Below, one piece after another: positions 18,988 to 29,949 of a stretch of DNA of 64,000 nucleotides. Position numbers and translations under genes: made by a program. Origin of the DNA: CAVUCH01 sp963763095 (lineage in GTDB: Bacteria; Acidobacteriota; Vicinamibacteria; Vicinamibacterales; JAENWD01); NCBI GenBank assembly GCA_963763095.1, contig CAVXNR010000003.1, positions 386,716 to 450,715 on the forward strand, given 5' to 3'. The first letter of the stretch is position 1; each line of letters starts with the position of its first letter. The notes below the pieces were generated by a model. That model did not search any database. It saw nothing but the letters and a program-made list of their open reading frames with translations, and had not been told where the DNA came from.

Positions 18988-19832
18988 GCCCGGCCGGCCT
19001 CGAGCTCGAGCTCGAGGCTGATGTCCGCCGCAGGTGCCGAGTGCGTCAGAGCCCCCACGGAGACGAAATCAGCGCCGGTGTCCGCGAGCGCATCCAGGCG
19101 GTCCAGAGTGACACCGCCGGAGATCTCGACCTTCGCCCGGCCGCGAGCGCGCCGTACCGCTTCGCGTACGGCATCCAGCGGCAGATTGTCCACGAGCAGC
19201 ACGTCGACTTCCGCGTCGAGCGCCTCGTCTACCTCCTCGAGGCTCTGAGCCTCCACCTCGATCGGCAGATCGGGACGCAGCTGCCGGGCGCTCCCCACCG
19301 CAGCCGCAATGCCACCCGCCAGCCGGATGTGGTTGTCCTTGATCAGGAACGCGTCGTACAGGCCGAAGCGGTGATTCGTGCCCCCGCCCACGCGAACGGC
19401 GTACTTCTCGAGCGCCCGCAATGTAGGCGTCGTCTTCCGCGTGTCGAGGATGGTGATGCGGCCGCCGGACGCGTCGACGAAGCGCCGCGTGATCGTGGCA
19501 ATCCCTGACAACCGCTGCAGAAAATTCAGCGCGACACGCTCGGCGGTGAGCAGTGCGCGGGCGGGCCCGTGCACCTCGCCGATGATGGTGCCGGGCTGGC
19601 ACGGCGTGCCGTCATCCATCCGGGCGGTCAACACGGCGTCCGGATCCACGAGTGCGAAGGCCATGGCGGCGACACCCATCCCGGCCACGACGAGCGGAGA
19701 TTTCGCCAGCAGCACACCCCGGCCCCGCACATCGACGCGCACGGTCGCTTCGGTCGTGACGTCACCTCCGCCGACGTCCTCGGCGAGCGCCCGGCTGACG
19801 AGGTCAAGGTACGTAGAGGGAGACAGTGACAT
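18984..19832 (-). CDS. nadC: Nicotinate-nucleotide pyrophosphorylase (carboxylating)
   Basis: Quinolinate phosphoribosyltransferase of de novo NAD synthesis, converting quinolinate and PRPP to nicotinate mononucleotide and CO2. The family motifs are EDVGGGDVTTEAT, ERVALNFLQRLSGIAT, ILDTRKTTPTLRALEKYAVRVGGGTNHRFGL split over about 19360-19470, LIKDNHI and EVEAQSLEEVDEAL. Length (282 residues) is normal. It is followed by birA in a coupled operon and lies 61 bp downstream of valS on the same strand. NadA and NadB are not in the window. Confidence 0.93.
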   Translation of the reverse strand: MSLSPSTYLDLVSRALAEDVGGGDVTTEATVRVDVRGRGVLLAKSPLVVAGMGVAAMAFALVDPDAVLTARMDDGTPCQPGTIIGEVHGPARALLTAERVALNFLQRLSGIATITRRFVDASGGRITILDTRKTTPTLRALEKYAVRVGGGTNHRFGLYDAFLIKDNHIRLAGGIAAAVGSARQLRPDLPIEVEAQSLEEVDEALDAEVDVLLVDNLPLDAVREAVRRARGRAKVEISGGVTLDRLDALADTGADFVSVGALTHSAPAADISLELELEAGRA

Positions 19833-19893
19833 GGGTCAGCCGCCCACCGGACCAGAGCGGGCGAACACGCCGCGACACATGTTCCCCGCCTGA

Positions 19894-22470
19894 TCACACA
19901 CTGGCGAGCGTGACCATCGCGCCGAAGGCATCAGCCTCCACCAGCTCGGTCGACTGGATGTACCCAGCCGACTCGAGATCGGCGAGGCTCGTGCGCAGCG
20001 CGGTGAGATGCACCGCTGTGTCCTGTACGAGCAGGCTCGTGACCGGCGTCGACAGAGGCCGCTTGCCTTCGGACTTTGCCTTCCGCACCTCGCCGAGCAC
20101 GAGTGCCGCACGCTCGAGCGCGAGTGCGCCTGCGGGATCCGGACCACCGATGTGCGCCTCCAGCTCCGCCGCCGTCGGCCACGGTGCGCGATGCACGGAG
20201 CCCTCGCGCCACCATGACCAGACTTCCTCCGTGACGAACGGCAGGAACGGCGCGAACACCCGCAGGATCGAGTCGAGTGCCACGACCAGCGCGCTGTTCG
20301 CGGAACCCGCCAGCTCCTCGCCCCGGGCACCGTAGCGGCGATTCTTCACGAGCTCCAGGTAATCGTCACAGAACGACCAGAACCAGCGCTCGGAGCGCTC
20401 GAGCACGGTCGCGTACTGATACTCCTCCAGTTGCTCGGTGGAGTCGGCCACAAGCCGTGCGAGGCTCGTCAACATGCCCCGATCGACCGGTGCACTGATC
20501 GCGCTGCGCGGCTCCGCCCGGCCAAGCGCGAACTTCGACGCGTTCAGCAGCTTGATCGCGAGCCGCCGTCCCACCTTCATCTGCCCCGGGTCGAACGTCG
20601 TGTCGTTGCCCGGGCGGCCGCTCGCCGCCCAGTAGCGCACGCCGTCCGATCCGTGCTCGTCGAGCAGCGCCATCGGCGTGACGACGTTCCCTTTGGACTT
20701 CGACATCTTCTTGCGGTCCGGATCCAGCACCCACCCCGAGATGGCGATGTTGGTCCAGGGCACCGTGCCGTGCTCCAGGTGTGCTCGCACCACGGTGTAG
20801 AAGAGCCATGTCCGGATGATGTCGTGCGCCTGCGGCCGCAGGTCCATCGGGAACACGCGGGCGAAGAGATCGGGATCGTCTGCCCACTTCCCCGCAATCT
20901 GCGGGGTCAGCGAGGAGGTGGCCCACGTGTCCATTACATCGGGGTCGCCGGTGAACCCGTTCGGCCGATCGCGCTGCCCTTCCGTATACCCAGGTGGCAC
21001 GTCCGTCGAGGGGTCCATCGGCAGCTGATCGTCTGACGCGAGAATCGCCTCGCCGTACAGCACGCGGCCATCGGCGGCGAGCGGATACCAGACCGGGAAC
21101 GGCACGCCGAAGAAGCGCTGCCGGCTCACGCCCCAGTCTCCGTTCAGCCCCTCGACCCAGTTCTCGAATCGCGAGCGCATGAACGGCGGCTGCCAGGTGA
21201 GCTCGCGGCCGCGCGCAATCAGCTCCTCGCGGAAGTCAATCGTCCTGATGAACCACTGCCGGCTCGTGATGATCTCGAGCGGCCGATCGCCCTTCTCGTA
21301 GAACTTCACCGGGTGGGTGATGGCACGCGGTTCTCCCAGCAGGTCCCCGCTCACCGCGAGCAACTCGACCGTCTTCGTGCGCGCCTTCTGTGCCGGGAGA
21401 CCCGCCAGCTGGTCGTACGCTTCCTGCGCACGGCCGGGATCCGTCGTCTCCCACTCGCCGTCGCCCCACGCGATCGAGCGGAAGCGGCCGTCCGGCAGCA
21501 GCACGGCGCGAACCGGGAGCGACAGCTCGCGCCACCAGGTGACGTCGGTGAGGTCACCGAAGGTGCAGATCATCGCTGCGCCCGTACCCTTTTCGGGGTC
21601 TGCGAGCGGGTGCGCCCGCACCGGCACCCGTGCGTGGAACAGCGGCGTCACCACCTCTGTCCCGAACAGCGGCCGATAGCGCTCATCGTCAGGATGCGCC
21701 ACGAGCGCCACGCAGGCGGGGATCAGCTCGGGGCGGGTGGTGTCAATCTCGACGAACCCGCTGCCGTCCGCTTTCGCGAACCGGATCCGATGATAGGCGC
21801 CCGGCAGCTCACGGTCCTCGAGCTCCGCCTGCGCGACGGCGGTGCGAAAGTCGATGTCCCACAGCGTGGGCGCCTCGAGCTGGTAGGCGAGGCCGCGTCG
21901 AAGCAGATTCAGGAAGGCACGCTGCGACCCGCGCTGCGCGTCCTTCCCCACCGTCGTATACGTGAGCGACCAGTCGACCGACAGGCCAAGCGTGCGCCAG
22001 AGGGCCTCGAAGGCCTTCTCGTCCTCGGCGGTGAGACGCTCGCAGAGCTCGATGAAATTTGGCCGCGAGACCGGCACAGCCTGCTTCGGCGGCTTCTCAG
22101 GCGCCGTGAACGACGGATCGTAAGGCAGCGACGGATCGCAGCGCACGCCGAAGTAGTTCTGCACGCGGCGTTCGGTCGGCAGGCCGTTGTCGTCCCAGCC
22201 CATCGGGTAGAAGACCTCCCGCCCACGCATGCGCTGGTAGCGGGCAATGATGTCGGTGTGCGTGTACGAGAAGACGTGTCCGACGTGCAGCGATCCGCTC
22301 ACGGTCGGTGGCGGCGTATCGATCGCGTAGATCTCGGCCCTGGTCTTCGTCCGGTCGAAGCGATAGACGCCCTCGCGCTCCCAGCGTTCGGTCCACTTGG
22401 CTTCGAGGCCTTCGAGGGCGGGCTTGTCAGGAAGGCGGATGGATCCGCCGGGCATGTCGGGGACGGTCAT
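19894..22470 (-). CDS. valS: Valyl-tRNA synthetase
   Basis: Class Ia synthetase charging tRNA-Val, with editing of misactivated threonine. It is fully open over 858 residues. The HIGH motif is LHVGH (residues 61-65) after DTPPPTVSGS; the editing domain is around residues 200-330; KMSKSKGNVV is near residue 586; the C-terminal anticodon-binding helical part ends LASV. The form without a long C-terminal coiled coil and with PMGWDDNGLPTERRVQ resembles the shorter archaeal/actinobacterial-type enzyme; this is an impression from sequence. The start is ATG 22470. It is contiguous with nadC and preceded by the response regulator gene. Confidence 0.93.
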   Translation of the reverse strand: MTVPDMPGGSIRLPDKPALEGLEAKWTERWEREGVYRFDRTKTRAEIYAIDTPPPTVSGSLHVGHVFSYTHTDIIARYQRMRGREVFYPMGWDDNGLPTERRVQNYFGVRCDPSLPYDPSFTAPEKPPKQAVPVSRPNFIELCERLTAEDEKAFEALWRTLGLSVDWSLTYTTVGKDAQRGSQRAFLNLLRRGLAYQLEAPTLWDIDFRTAVAQAELEDRELPGAYHRIRFAKADGSGFVEIDTTRPELIPACVALVAHPDDERYRPLFGTEVVTPLFHARVPVRAHPLADPEKGTGAAMICTFGDLTDVTWWRELSLPVRAVLLPDGRFRSIAWGDGEWETTDPGRAQEAYDQLAGLPAQKARTKTVELLAVSGDLLGEPRAITHPVKFYEKGDRPLEIITSRQWFIRTIDFREELIARGRELTWQPPFMRSRFENWVEGLNGDWGVSRQRFFGVPFPVWYPLAADGRVLYGEAILASDDQLPMDPSTDVPPGYTEGQRDRPNGFTGDPDVMDTWATSSLTPQIAGKWADDPDLFARVFPMDLRPQAHDIIRTWLFYTVVRAHLEHGTVPWTNIAISGWVLDPDRKKMSKSKGNVVTPMALLDEHGSDGVRYWAASGRPGNDTTFDPGQMKVGRRLAIKLLNASKFALGRAEPRSAISAPVDRGMLTSLARLVADSTEQLEEYQYATVLERSERWFWSFCDDYLELVKNRRYGARGEELAGSANSALVVALDSILRVFAPFLPFVTEEVWSWWREGSVHRAPWPTAAELEAHIGGPDPAGALALERAALVLGEVRKAKSEGKRPLSTPVTSLLVQDTAVHLTALRTSLADLESAGYIQSTELVEADAFGAMVTLASV

Positions 22471-22522
22471 AGCCGCTCATCGGTACTGGGTGGACGCGCG
22501 CGGCTGCAAGGCAGGGGCGTGT

Positions 22523-23569
22523 TCAGCGGCGGGGGAACGCAGACGTGAGCCGCGCCGTCTCCTCCCGCACGAGGCGCTCGGCAACATCGCACACGATCGC
22601 GGGCGCGAGCTCGCGGACCACCCTTTCGGCGATCTCCTCCGTCACGCGGCGCACGATCTGCTCCAGCGCGTCGGCGCTGGGAGCCGGCGTCCATCCTCGC
22701 GCCGCCGGCGGCAGTGGCTGACCCTGCTCGATGGCGAGCAGCGCCGCGAACGCCCCGCAAGCGTGGGCGCCGCCGACGGTCGCGCACTGTGATCCTCGGC
22801 GGCGGCGGTCGCGAGTGATGCAGTGGCAGGGGTGGGCTCCCCGTCCGCATCTGAACGGGCCGGTGTCAGCGTTCCTGCTGCGTCGAGGGCATCCGCAGCT
22901 GAAGCGGCGCCACCTGCGGCAGCACCAGTATCCGGGTGTGCGCCGGCAGCGTGCATGCGCCGGTCGCCCTCGCCGGGTGCTTGCAGCGTCGCGAAGGCGC
23001 GGTCGAGCCGAGCGAAGTAGTCATCGACCTCGGCGGCTTTCGACGCGGCGGACAACGCGGGTTCGGCCGGCAGTGACGCGGCGGGTGGTGCGTCGGGAAT
23101 CGGAGGCTCGGACACTCGTGCCTGCACGTCGAGCTGATTGAGGTCGGTTGCCGTCTTCTGCGCTGAGGGATCATCAACAGGCGCGCCGGGGACAGGGCGC
23201 CGCGCCTGGAGCAGTTGCCGTACCCGTGCGATGAGCATCTGCGGGTCGAACGGCTTCACGAGCACCCCCGCGCACCCCGCGTCCCTCGCTCGCGCGTGAT
23301 CAACCGGGTCGAACGCCCCGGTCAGCAGGATCACGGGGATGTGCGCCAGCGCAGGCGTGCGGCGCACGTGCAGCGCGAGCTCGTAGCCGTCCGGCGCCGG
23401 CATGCCGATGTCCGCGAGCAGCACATCCGGGCGCCTCGGCGGCCAGGCGAACAAGGGCGGCCGCGCCGTCGCCGACGGTCACGACATCGATTGGTTCGTC
23501 CGCGAACGTCTGCTCGATGACCCGCCGGACGGTGACGCTGTCGTCGGCGAGGAGGAGTGTCTTTCGCAC
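22523..23569 (-). CDS. Response regulator with long C-terminal extension, two apparent frameshifts
   Basis: The start is GTG 23569 (VRKTLLLADDSVTVRRVIEQTF), with AGGAGA upstream overlapping the end of the B12-binding gene. After VVTVGDGAAALVRLAAE the frame shifts near 23434 into RPDVLLADIGMPAPDGYELAL, containing the phosphoacceptor aspartate, then PVILLTGAFD and VLVKPFDPQ (conserved Lys). A proline/alanine-rich stretch of about 120 residues follows. A second shift near 22757 gives the terminal helical segment DALEQIVRRVTEEIAERVVREL and DVAERLVREE, ending with TGA at 22523. This CheY-plus-extension layout is known from Acidobacteria and deltaproteobacteria; the output is unknown. No kinase is adjacent. 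Confidence 0.78.
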
Positions 23570-23570
23570 C

Positions 23571-23975
23571 TTATGTCTCCTGGCGGGTGCGCACGTGGGC
23601 CGTGATGTAATCCACGATCGCCTGCATGGGCGTCCCCGGAAGGAAGATCCCGTCGATGCCAATCGCCCGCAGCTTCGGCATGTCCACGTCCGGGATGATC
23701 CCGCCGATCACCACGAGCACGTCCGTGAGGCCCTTCTCGTTCAGCAGTTCCATGACCCGCGGGCAGATGTGATTGTGCGCGCCCGACAGGATGGAGAGGC
23801 CGATGACGTCGGCGTCCTCCTGCAGCGCGGCGCTCACGATCTGCTCGGGGCTCTGGCGGAGGCCCGTGTACACGACCTCCATCCCCGCGTCGCGCAGCGC
23901 ACGGGCGATGACCTTGGCGCCGCGGTCGTGCCCGTCGAGCCCAGGCTTGGCGATGATGACGCGGATTTTAGGCAT
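23571..23975 (-). CDS. Methylmalonyl-CoA mutase, B12-binding subunit
   Basis: A stand-alone cobalamin-binding subunit of 134 residues. The B12 site DGHDRG is at residues 14-19, with His16 as the lower cobalt ligand, followed by VIGLSILSGAH and VVIGGIIPDVD, and GTPMQAIVDY at the end. With the large subunit encoded 108 bp upstream it forms the mutase that interconverts (R)-methylmalonyl-CoA and succinyl-CoA, the last step of propionate, odd-chain and branched-chain breakdown. The stop is adjacent to the response regulator start. Confidence 0.92.
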   Translation of the reverse strand: MPKIRVIIAKPGLDGHDRGAKVIARALRDAGMEVVYTGLRQSPEQIVSAALQEDADVIGLSILSGAHNHICPRVMELLNEKGLTDVLVVIGGIIPDVDMPKLRAIGIDGIFLPGTPMQAIVDYITAHVRTRQET

Positions 23976-23994
23976 GGACGGGGTTCACAGGCTG

Positions 23995-24078
23995 CAGGCG
24001 GCAGGCTACAGGCCGCAGGCGCTGACTGGCCTCAGGCCCGATACGGCCCGCAGCCTGCAGCCTGCGGTCTGCCGCCTG
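23995..24078. repeat. Imperfect inverted repeat between mutase subunit genes
   Basis: CAGGCGGCAGGCTACAGGCC (from 23995) pairs imperfectly with the arm ending at 24078; about 21 of 26 positions match and the loop is about 32 nt. Inner GCAGGC units are also tandemly repeated. It could attenuate or stabilise the intercistronic mRNA. Confidence 0.6.
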
Positions 24079-24082
24079 AGGT

Positions 24083-25729
24083 CTAGATCGTCGGCACCTC
24101 GACGTACTCCCCCCACACCTCGCGCAAAGCATCGCACATCTCGCCGATGGTGGCGTAGGCGCGAACGGCGTCGATCAGCAGGGGCATCGTATTCTCGCCG
24201 CCCGCGGCGCCGCGCTTCAGCGCGTCCAGCGTGCGCTGCACCTCGGCACGATCGCGTTCTCGCCGAAGCTGCTGCAGCCGCGCGATCTGACGGTCGGCCG
24301 CACCCTCGTCGATGTAGAGGATGGGGACGCTGGGCTCGTTCTCCTCCACGTAGCCGTTCACCCCGACAATGACCTTCTCCTTGCGCTCGACGCTCTGCTG
24401 GAAGCGGTACGAGCTCTCGGCGATCTCCTTCTGCGGATACCCGTGCTCGATGGCTGCGACCATCCCGCCCATCCGATCGATCGTGTCGAAATACGCGTAG
24501 GCCTCGCGTTCCATCTCGGACGTGAGCTTCTCGACGAAATACGACCCGCCCAGCGGATCCACGACGTTGGTGACCCCGCTCTCGTGCGCGATGATCTGCT
24601 GCGTGCGAAGCGCCAGTGTGGCGGCTTCCGCTGTGGGGAGCGACAACGCCTCGTCGAGCGAGTTGGTATGCAGCGAGTTCGTGCCGCCGAGCACGGCCGA
24701 CAACGCCTGAAGCGCGGTGCGCACGACGTTGTTGTACGGCTGCTGGCCTGTCAGCGAGACGCCCGCCGTCTGCGTGTGGAAGCGCAACTTCCACGACCGT
24801 TCGTCCTTGGCACCGAACCGCTCGCGCATCACGTGGGCCCAGATCCGCCGCGCGGCCCGGTACTTGGCAATCTCCTCGAAGAAGTCGCTGTGCGCGTTGA
24901 AGAAGAACGAGAGGCGCGGCGCGAAGGCATCGACATCGAGCCCGGCGTCGATGCCCCACTGGACGTACTCGATTCCGTCGCGCAACGTGAACGCCAGTTC
25001 CTGCGCAGCCGTCGCCCCCGCCTCACGAATGTGGTATCCGCTGACTGAGATGGTGTTCCACCGGGGCACATCGGTGACGCAGAATCGGAAGATGTCGGTG
25101 ATGAGCCGCATCGACGGGCGCGGCGGGTAGATGTATTCCTTCTGGGCGATGAACTCCTTCAGGATGTCGTTCTGAATAGTGCCCGACAGTGTCTTCCAGC
25201 TCGCGCCCTGCCGCTCCGCCACGACGAGATACATCGCAAACAGCATCGGCGCGGGCGAATTGATCGTCATCGACGTCGTGATGCCGGCGAGCGGGATTCC
25301 CTCGAAGAGCGTCTCCATGTCGGCCAGCGACGCGATGCTGACGCCGCACTTGCCCACCTCCCCGAGCGACAGCTCATGGTCGGGATCCCGCCCCATCAGC
25401 GTCGGCAAATCGAAGGCGACGCTCAGGCCGGTGCCCCCGGCCGACAGCAACTGCTTGTAGCGCCCGTTGGTCTCTTCCGGGGTTCCGAACCCCGCAAACT
25501 GCCGCATCGTCCAGAGCTTGCCGCGGTACCCCGTGGGGTGAATGCCGCGCGTGTACGGAAACTCGCCAGGGTCGCCGGCATCACGGGCGTAGTCGAATGC
25601 CGCCAGGTCGCTTGTCGTGTAGAGGCGCTCGACGGGCCGGCCCGAGATGGTCGTGCAGGGTGCCTGTGCCAGCACCGGTGGAACGACTCTCCGTCGCGCC
25701 AAGTGATGCGTCCGACTTGATGATTCCAT
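24083..25729 (-). CDS. Methylmalonyl-CoA mutase, large (catalytic) subunit
   Basis: Catalytic TIM-barrel subunit of 548 residues for the B12-dependent rearrangement of methylmalonyl-CoA. The motifs are YTRGIHPTGYRGKLWTMRQFAGFGT, split over about 25500-25560, with the substrate Tyr region; GLSVAFDLPTLMG; TSMTINSPAPML; SVSGYHIREAGATA; and LRFHTQTAGVSLTGQQP with NNVVRTALQALSAVLGGTNSLHTN. The B12-binding domain is encoded separately downstream. It is fully open and starts at ATG 25729. A TATAAT box lies about 26 bp upstream. Confidence 0.93.
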   Translation of the reverse strand: MESSSRTHHLARRRVVPPVLAQAPCTTISGRPVERLYTTSDLAAFDYARDAGDPGEFPYTRGIHPTGYRGKLWTMRQFAGFGTPEETNGRYKQLLSAGGTGLSVAFDLPTLMGRDPDHELSLGEVGKCGVSIASLADMETLFEGIPLAGITTSMTINSPAPMLFAMYLVVAERQGASWKTLSGTIQNDILKEFIAQKEYIYPPRPSMRLITDIFRFCVTDVPRWNTISVSGYHIREAGATAAQELAFTLRDGIEYVQWGIDAGLDVDAFAPRLSFFFNAHSDFFEEIAKYRAARRIWAHVMRERFGAKDERSWKLRFHTQTAGVSLTGQQPYNNVVRTALQALSAVLGGTNSLHTNSLDEALSLPTAEAATLALRTQQIIAHESGVTNVVDPLGGSYFVEKLTSEMEREAYAYFDTIDRMGGMVAAIEHGYPQKEIAESSYRFQQSVERKEKVIVGVNGYVEENEPSVPILYIDEGAADRQIARLQQLRRERDRAEVQRTLDALKRGAAGGENTMPLLIDAVRAYATIGEMCDALREVWGEYVEVPTI

Positions 25730-25754
25730 GCGCCTGGCTTGTCATAAGCAGATC

Positions 25755-25760
25755 ATTATA
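25755..25760 (-). promoter_or_regulatory. Probable -10 box of the methylmalonyl-CoA mutase operon
   Basis: TATAAT on the minus strand in a locally AT-rich patch, about 26 bp before the mutase ATG. No good -35 is visible at 16-18 bp. It fits a short leader. Confidence 0.45.
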
Positions 25761-25954
25761 CGTCTCCAGGCGGTCTCTTCTCGACGCTGAACTGTCGCTC
25801 TATCAACCACTTGGCTCGCATGAGCTCGCTTGACTTGCCGGCTGGGCCGGAAGTACGTTGGGACGTTTGCAGCGGTGGCCGCGGCCCCACCCTCCTTCAC
25901 ACCGGATCCGGGGCGCACCGGCCTGCGAGGCGCCCTCGCCACAAGGACATGTCC

Positions 25955-27205
<1,251 letters not shown>

Positions 27206-27213
27206 GGACCGTC

Positions 27214-27285
27214 GGCCGGGGCGCTTCGGCCCCGGCCCCACACTGTCCCACGGCGGGCCGGGGCCGAAGCGCCCCGGCCGGCCAC
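27214..27285. repeat. Pair of inverted REP-like palindromes (GGGCGCTTCGGCCCC flavour)
   Basis: Two copies in opposite orientation, at about 27214-27243 and 27252-27285, each a hairpin and also able to pair with each other. They lie directly after the glutamate dehydrogenase stop and could act as a transcript end. Confidence 0.75.
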
Positions 27286-27314
27286 CACGGTGTTAAATTG
27301 ATCCCGTGGGCCCC

Positions 27315-28748
27315 ATGGTGACCCGCCGCCGATTCCTGTCGCGCCTGGCTGCCGCCGGCGCGGCGCTTCCCTTCTCGCGCGGCGCGACAGCCGCCGCTTC
27401 CTTCGTGCGGCCGCTCCCGGCGGCTGTGCTGCGCCAGAGCACGGTGCCGGCGCCGGTCTGGCGCGGCGAGTCCGCACTGTCGATGGGCCTCGCCCAGGGC
27501 ACAATCGGCATACGGGATCCGGCCCGTGCGCCCGGATCGGTGCCGACAGACACGGTCGCCGTGCCGCGCGTCGACCTGCAGGCGCTCGGGGTTGAACTGC
27601 GGCGGAAGTACACCGATCTGCGGCGCCACTTCGTGTTCGAGTACTACCCCTGGTACGCCACCAACCCGTGGCGCCACTGGAATCACCCGGACCGGCAGCC
27701 ACCCGCGGGCATCGCGACGACGTCGATGCCGAAGCTCGGGCCGTACGACTCGCGCGACCTCGCGGTCGTCGAGCAGCACGCGCGGTGGATCACGGAGTCC
27801 GGCGCGGGCGGAATCAATATCAGCTGGTGGGGCCCTGGCAGCTATGAAGATCGCGCCGTCCACCGCATCATGGACGTGATGCGCGATCACGACCTGCGCG
27901 TCACCTTTCACCTCGAGCCGTTCCGGCAGAACAGGGCCGTCACCTACGTCGACGACATCCTGTACCTGCTGCGCGAGTATGGCGAGAAGCGTCGATGGGA
28001 CGCCTTCCTGCTCCTGACCGACGCCAGCGGCACGACCGGTCCCGTCTTCAAGTCGTTCCGCACGATCGTGCCCGAGCGGGTGCAGGATTGCCGCGGCAAT
28101 ACGCACCTGGTGGCCGATTACGTGCCGGACGCAACGTGGCGCAGCCAGACGGACCGGTTGCACACCACGCTCACGGACGACTTCGATCGGGTCACGCTGC
28201 TGGCCGACGTGTCGGACATCGGTCGCATGCAGGCAGCCGGCTTCGATGGGATGGCGATCTATGACAACTTCGTCCTCCCGCATACATGGCGGAAGCTGGC
28301 GGAGGACAACTCGTCACGCGATCTCCTGTTCTCGTTCAATGTGAACCCGGGCTTCGACAACGTGCCGACACCGCCGCCCCCGAGTCCCGATCCGAATCCC
28401 GATCCCTGCTACTCGCCCCCGCCGACTGAGCCGGGCAGCCATCTCGATTGGCTCACTGAGGCGTTCCGCGAGCAACTCGCCGAGCGCAGCCGGAGCCGGA
28501 TTTCGGAGGCCTTCCGCACCACGCTCGCGCTACAGATCAATCCGGCGCTCGCAAACGCGCGGCACGGTTTTCTGCTCGTCTACATCAATTCCTTCAACGA
28601 GTGGCACGAAGGCCACCAGTTCGAGCCGATGAAGGACTTCGCGGAGTTGACGCCGGAGGAACGCCAGTACGACTACCGGAACCCGCGTGCGGGCGATTAC
28701 CGGCTGCGGCATCTGCAGTCGCTGTTGCGTCCGGTCGTGGCTGGATAA
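27315..28748 (+). CDS. GH99-like secreted glycoside hydrolase, Tat signal
   Basis: The N-terminus (VTRRRFLSRLAAAGAALPFSRG) is a twin-arginine signal, so the protein is exported folded. The body has FVFEYYPWYATNPWRHWNHP, GPYDSRDLAVVEQHARWITESG, INISWWGPGSYEDRAV and NSFNEWHEGHQFEP, the layout of the GH71/GH99-like and WbsX-like (alpha/beta)8 family that acts on alpha-mannosides and related glycans. The start is ATG 27315; GTG 27306 and GTG 27318 are alternatives. A short proline-rich insert lies at about residues 350-370. It precedes a sugar-uptake locus, but the substrate is not known. Confidence 0.75.
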   Translation: MVTRRRFLSRLAAAGAALPFSRGATAAASFVRPLPAAVLRQSTVPAPVWRGESALSMGLAQGTIGIRDPARAPGSVPTDTVAVPRVDLQALGVELRRKYTDLRRHFVFEYYPWYATNPWRHWNHPDRQPPAGIATTSMPKLGPYDSRDLAVVEQHARWITESGAGGINISWWGPGSYEDRAVHRIMDVMRDHDLRVTFHLEPFRQNRAVTYVDDILYLLREYGEKRRWDAFLLLTDASGTTGPVFKSFRTIVPERVQDCRGNTHLVADYVPDATWRSQTDRLHTTLTDDFDRVTLLADVSDIGRMQAAGFDGMAIYDNFVLPHTWRKLAEDNSSRDLLFSFNVNPGFDNVPTPPPPSPDPNPDPCYSPPPTEPGSHLDWLTEAFREQLAERSRSRISEAFRTTLALQINPALANARHGFLLVYINSFNEWHEGHQFEPMKDFAELTPEERQYDYRNPRAGDYRLRHLQSLLRPVVAG

Positions 28749-28807
28749 GGAGTCGCCAGCCGCCCGCCGCGTTGATTTCCCTCCGTAGCTCCGCATAGCA
28801 TTCCCGC

Positions 28808-29752
28808 GTGACCCGTTCCGCCCGCATCGCGCTCGCCGTCGTGCTCGCCCTGTCGCCTTCGGCCTGCGGGCGCGCCCCGTCGGCCTCGAACAAACCGGTC
28901 ATCGCACTCGTCATGAAGTCACTCGCCAACGAGTTCTTCAAGACGATGGAGGACGGTGCGCGCAAGCACCAGGCGGCGCACGCTGACGTCTACGAGCTGG
29001 TGGCCACCGGCATCAAGGACGAGCAGGACGTCGCCAGGCAGATCGAGATCGTTGAGCAGATGATTGCGCGCAACGTGCAGGCGATGGTGCTTGCGCCCGC
29101 CGATTCACGCGCCCTCGTCGCCGTCGCACAGCGGGCCAAGGAGGCGGGCATCGCGGTCGTGAACATCGACAACCGCTTCGATGCCGGCGTCCTGGCCGAG
29201 CGGAAGATCGCGATCCCTTTCGTCGGGCCCGACAACCGGAAGGGTGCCAGGCTCGTGGGCGAGGCGGTCTCGCGCCGCCTCACCCGCGGTGATCCGATAG
29301 CCATCATCGAAGGCGCCCCGAACGCGTTCAACGGGATTCAGCGCAAGCTCGGCTTCGAGGATGCTGCCCGCGCGGCGGGCCTCAGGATCGTTCGGTCACA
29401 GACGGCGCAGTGGGAGGCGGCACGGGCCAATCAGGTCGTGTCCGCGATCCTCAGCGAGCACCCGGACGTGAAGGCCATCCTGTGCGCGAACGACAGCATG
29501 GCTCTGGGCGCCGTCTCGGCTCTCAAGGCCGCCGGGCGCGCCGAGGGCGTGCTGATTGGCGGCTTCGACAATATCTCGGCGGTTCAGCAGCTGGTGCGCG
29601 ACGGGCAGATTGTCGCCACGGCCGATCAGCATGGCGACGAGCTGGCGGCGTATGGCATCGAGCACGCGCTGCAGATGCTGGGCAATCGCACCGCCAAGCC
29701 CGCGGACCGCGAAACGCCCGTCGACCTGATCACCGCGGACACCCTGCGGTGA
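28808..29752 (+). CDS. rbsB: Ribose-type sugar ABC transporter, substrate-binding lipoprotein
   Basis: Periplasmic-binding-protein type 1 component of a CUT2 sugar transporter. The signal ends in the lipobox LSPSAC with the lipidated cysteine at residue 20. The body has VIALVMKSLANEFFKTMEDG, QDVARQIEIVEQMIARNV, VGPDNRKGARL, ILCANDSMALGAVSAL and IGGFDNISAVQQLV. The start is GTG 28808. Permease and ribokinase genes follow at 31230 and 32236, but a PEP-CTERM gene lies between and no ATPase gene is present. The true ligand could be another pentose or polyol. Confidence 0.88.
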   Translation: MTRSARIALAVVLALSPSACGRAPSASNKPVIALVMKSLANEFFKTMEDGARKHQAAHADVYELVATGIKDEQDVARQIEIVEQMIARNVQAMVLAPADSRALVAVAQRAKEAGIAVVNIDNRFDAGVLAERKIAIPFVGPDNRKGARLVGEAVSRRLTRGDPIAIIEGAPNAFNGIQRKLGFEDAARAAGLRIVRSQTAQWEAARANQVVSAILSEHPDVKAILCANDSMALGAVSALKAAGRAEGVLIGGFDNISAVQQLVRDGQIVATADQHGDELAAYGIEHALQMLGNRTAKPADRETPVDLITADTLR

Positions 29753-29949
29753 GTGAAATCACGCGTCACCTACTCCTCCCGCGGGGCACGTCTGCCGAGC
29801 ATGATCGGTGCGCGAACGCCTGAGTGATCGTGTTTTGCATATCGCGTCAAACAATGAACTCCTGAACCCACTCCGCACCTAAGGTGAGAACGCGAATACC
29901 TCCCAGTGTGTCTCCGGGAGGTAAACGGCGGCTGAGACCCGGAGCTGTT

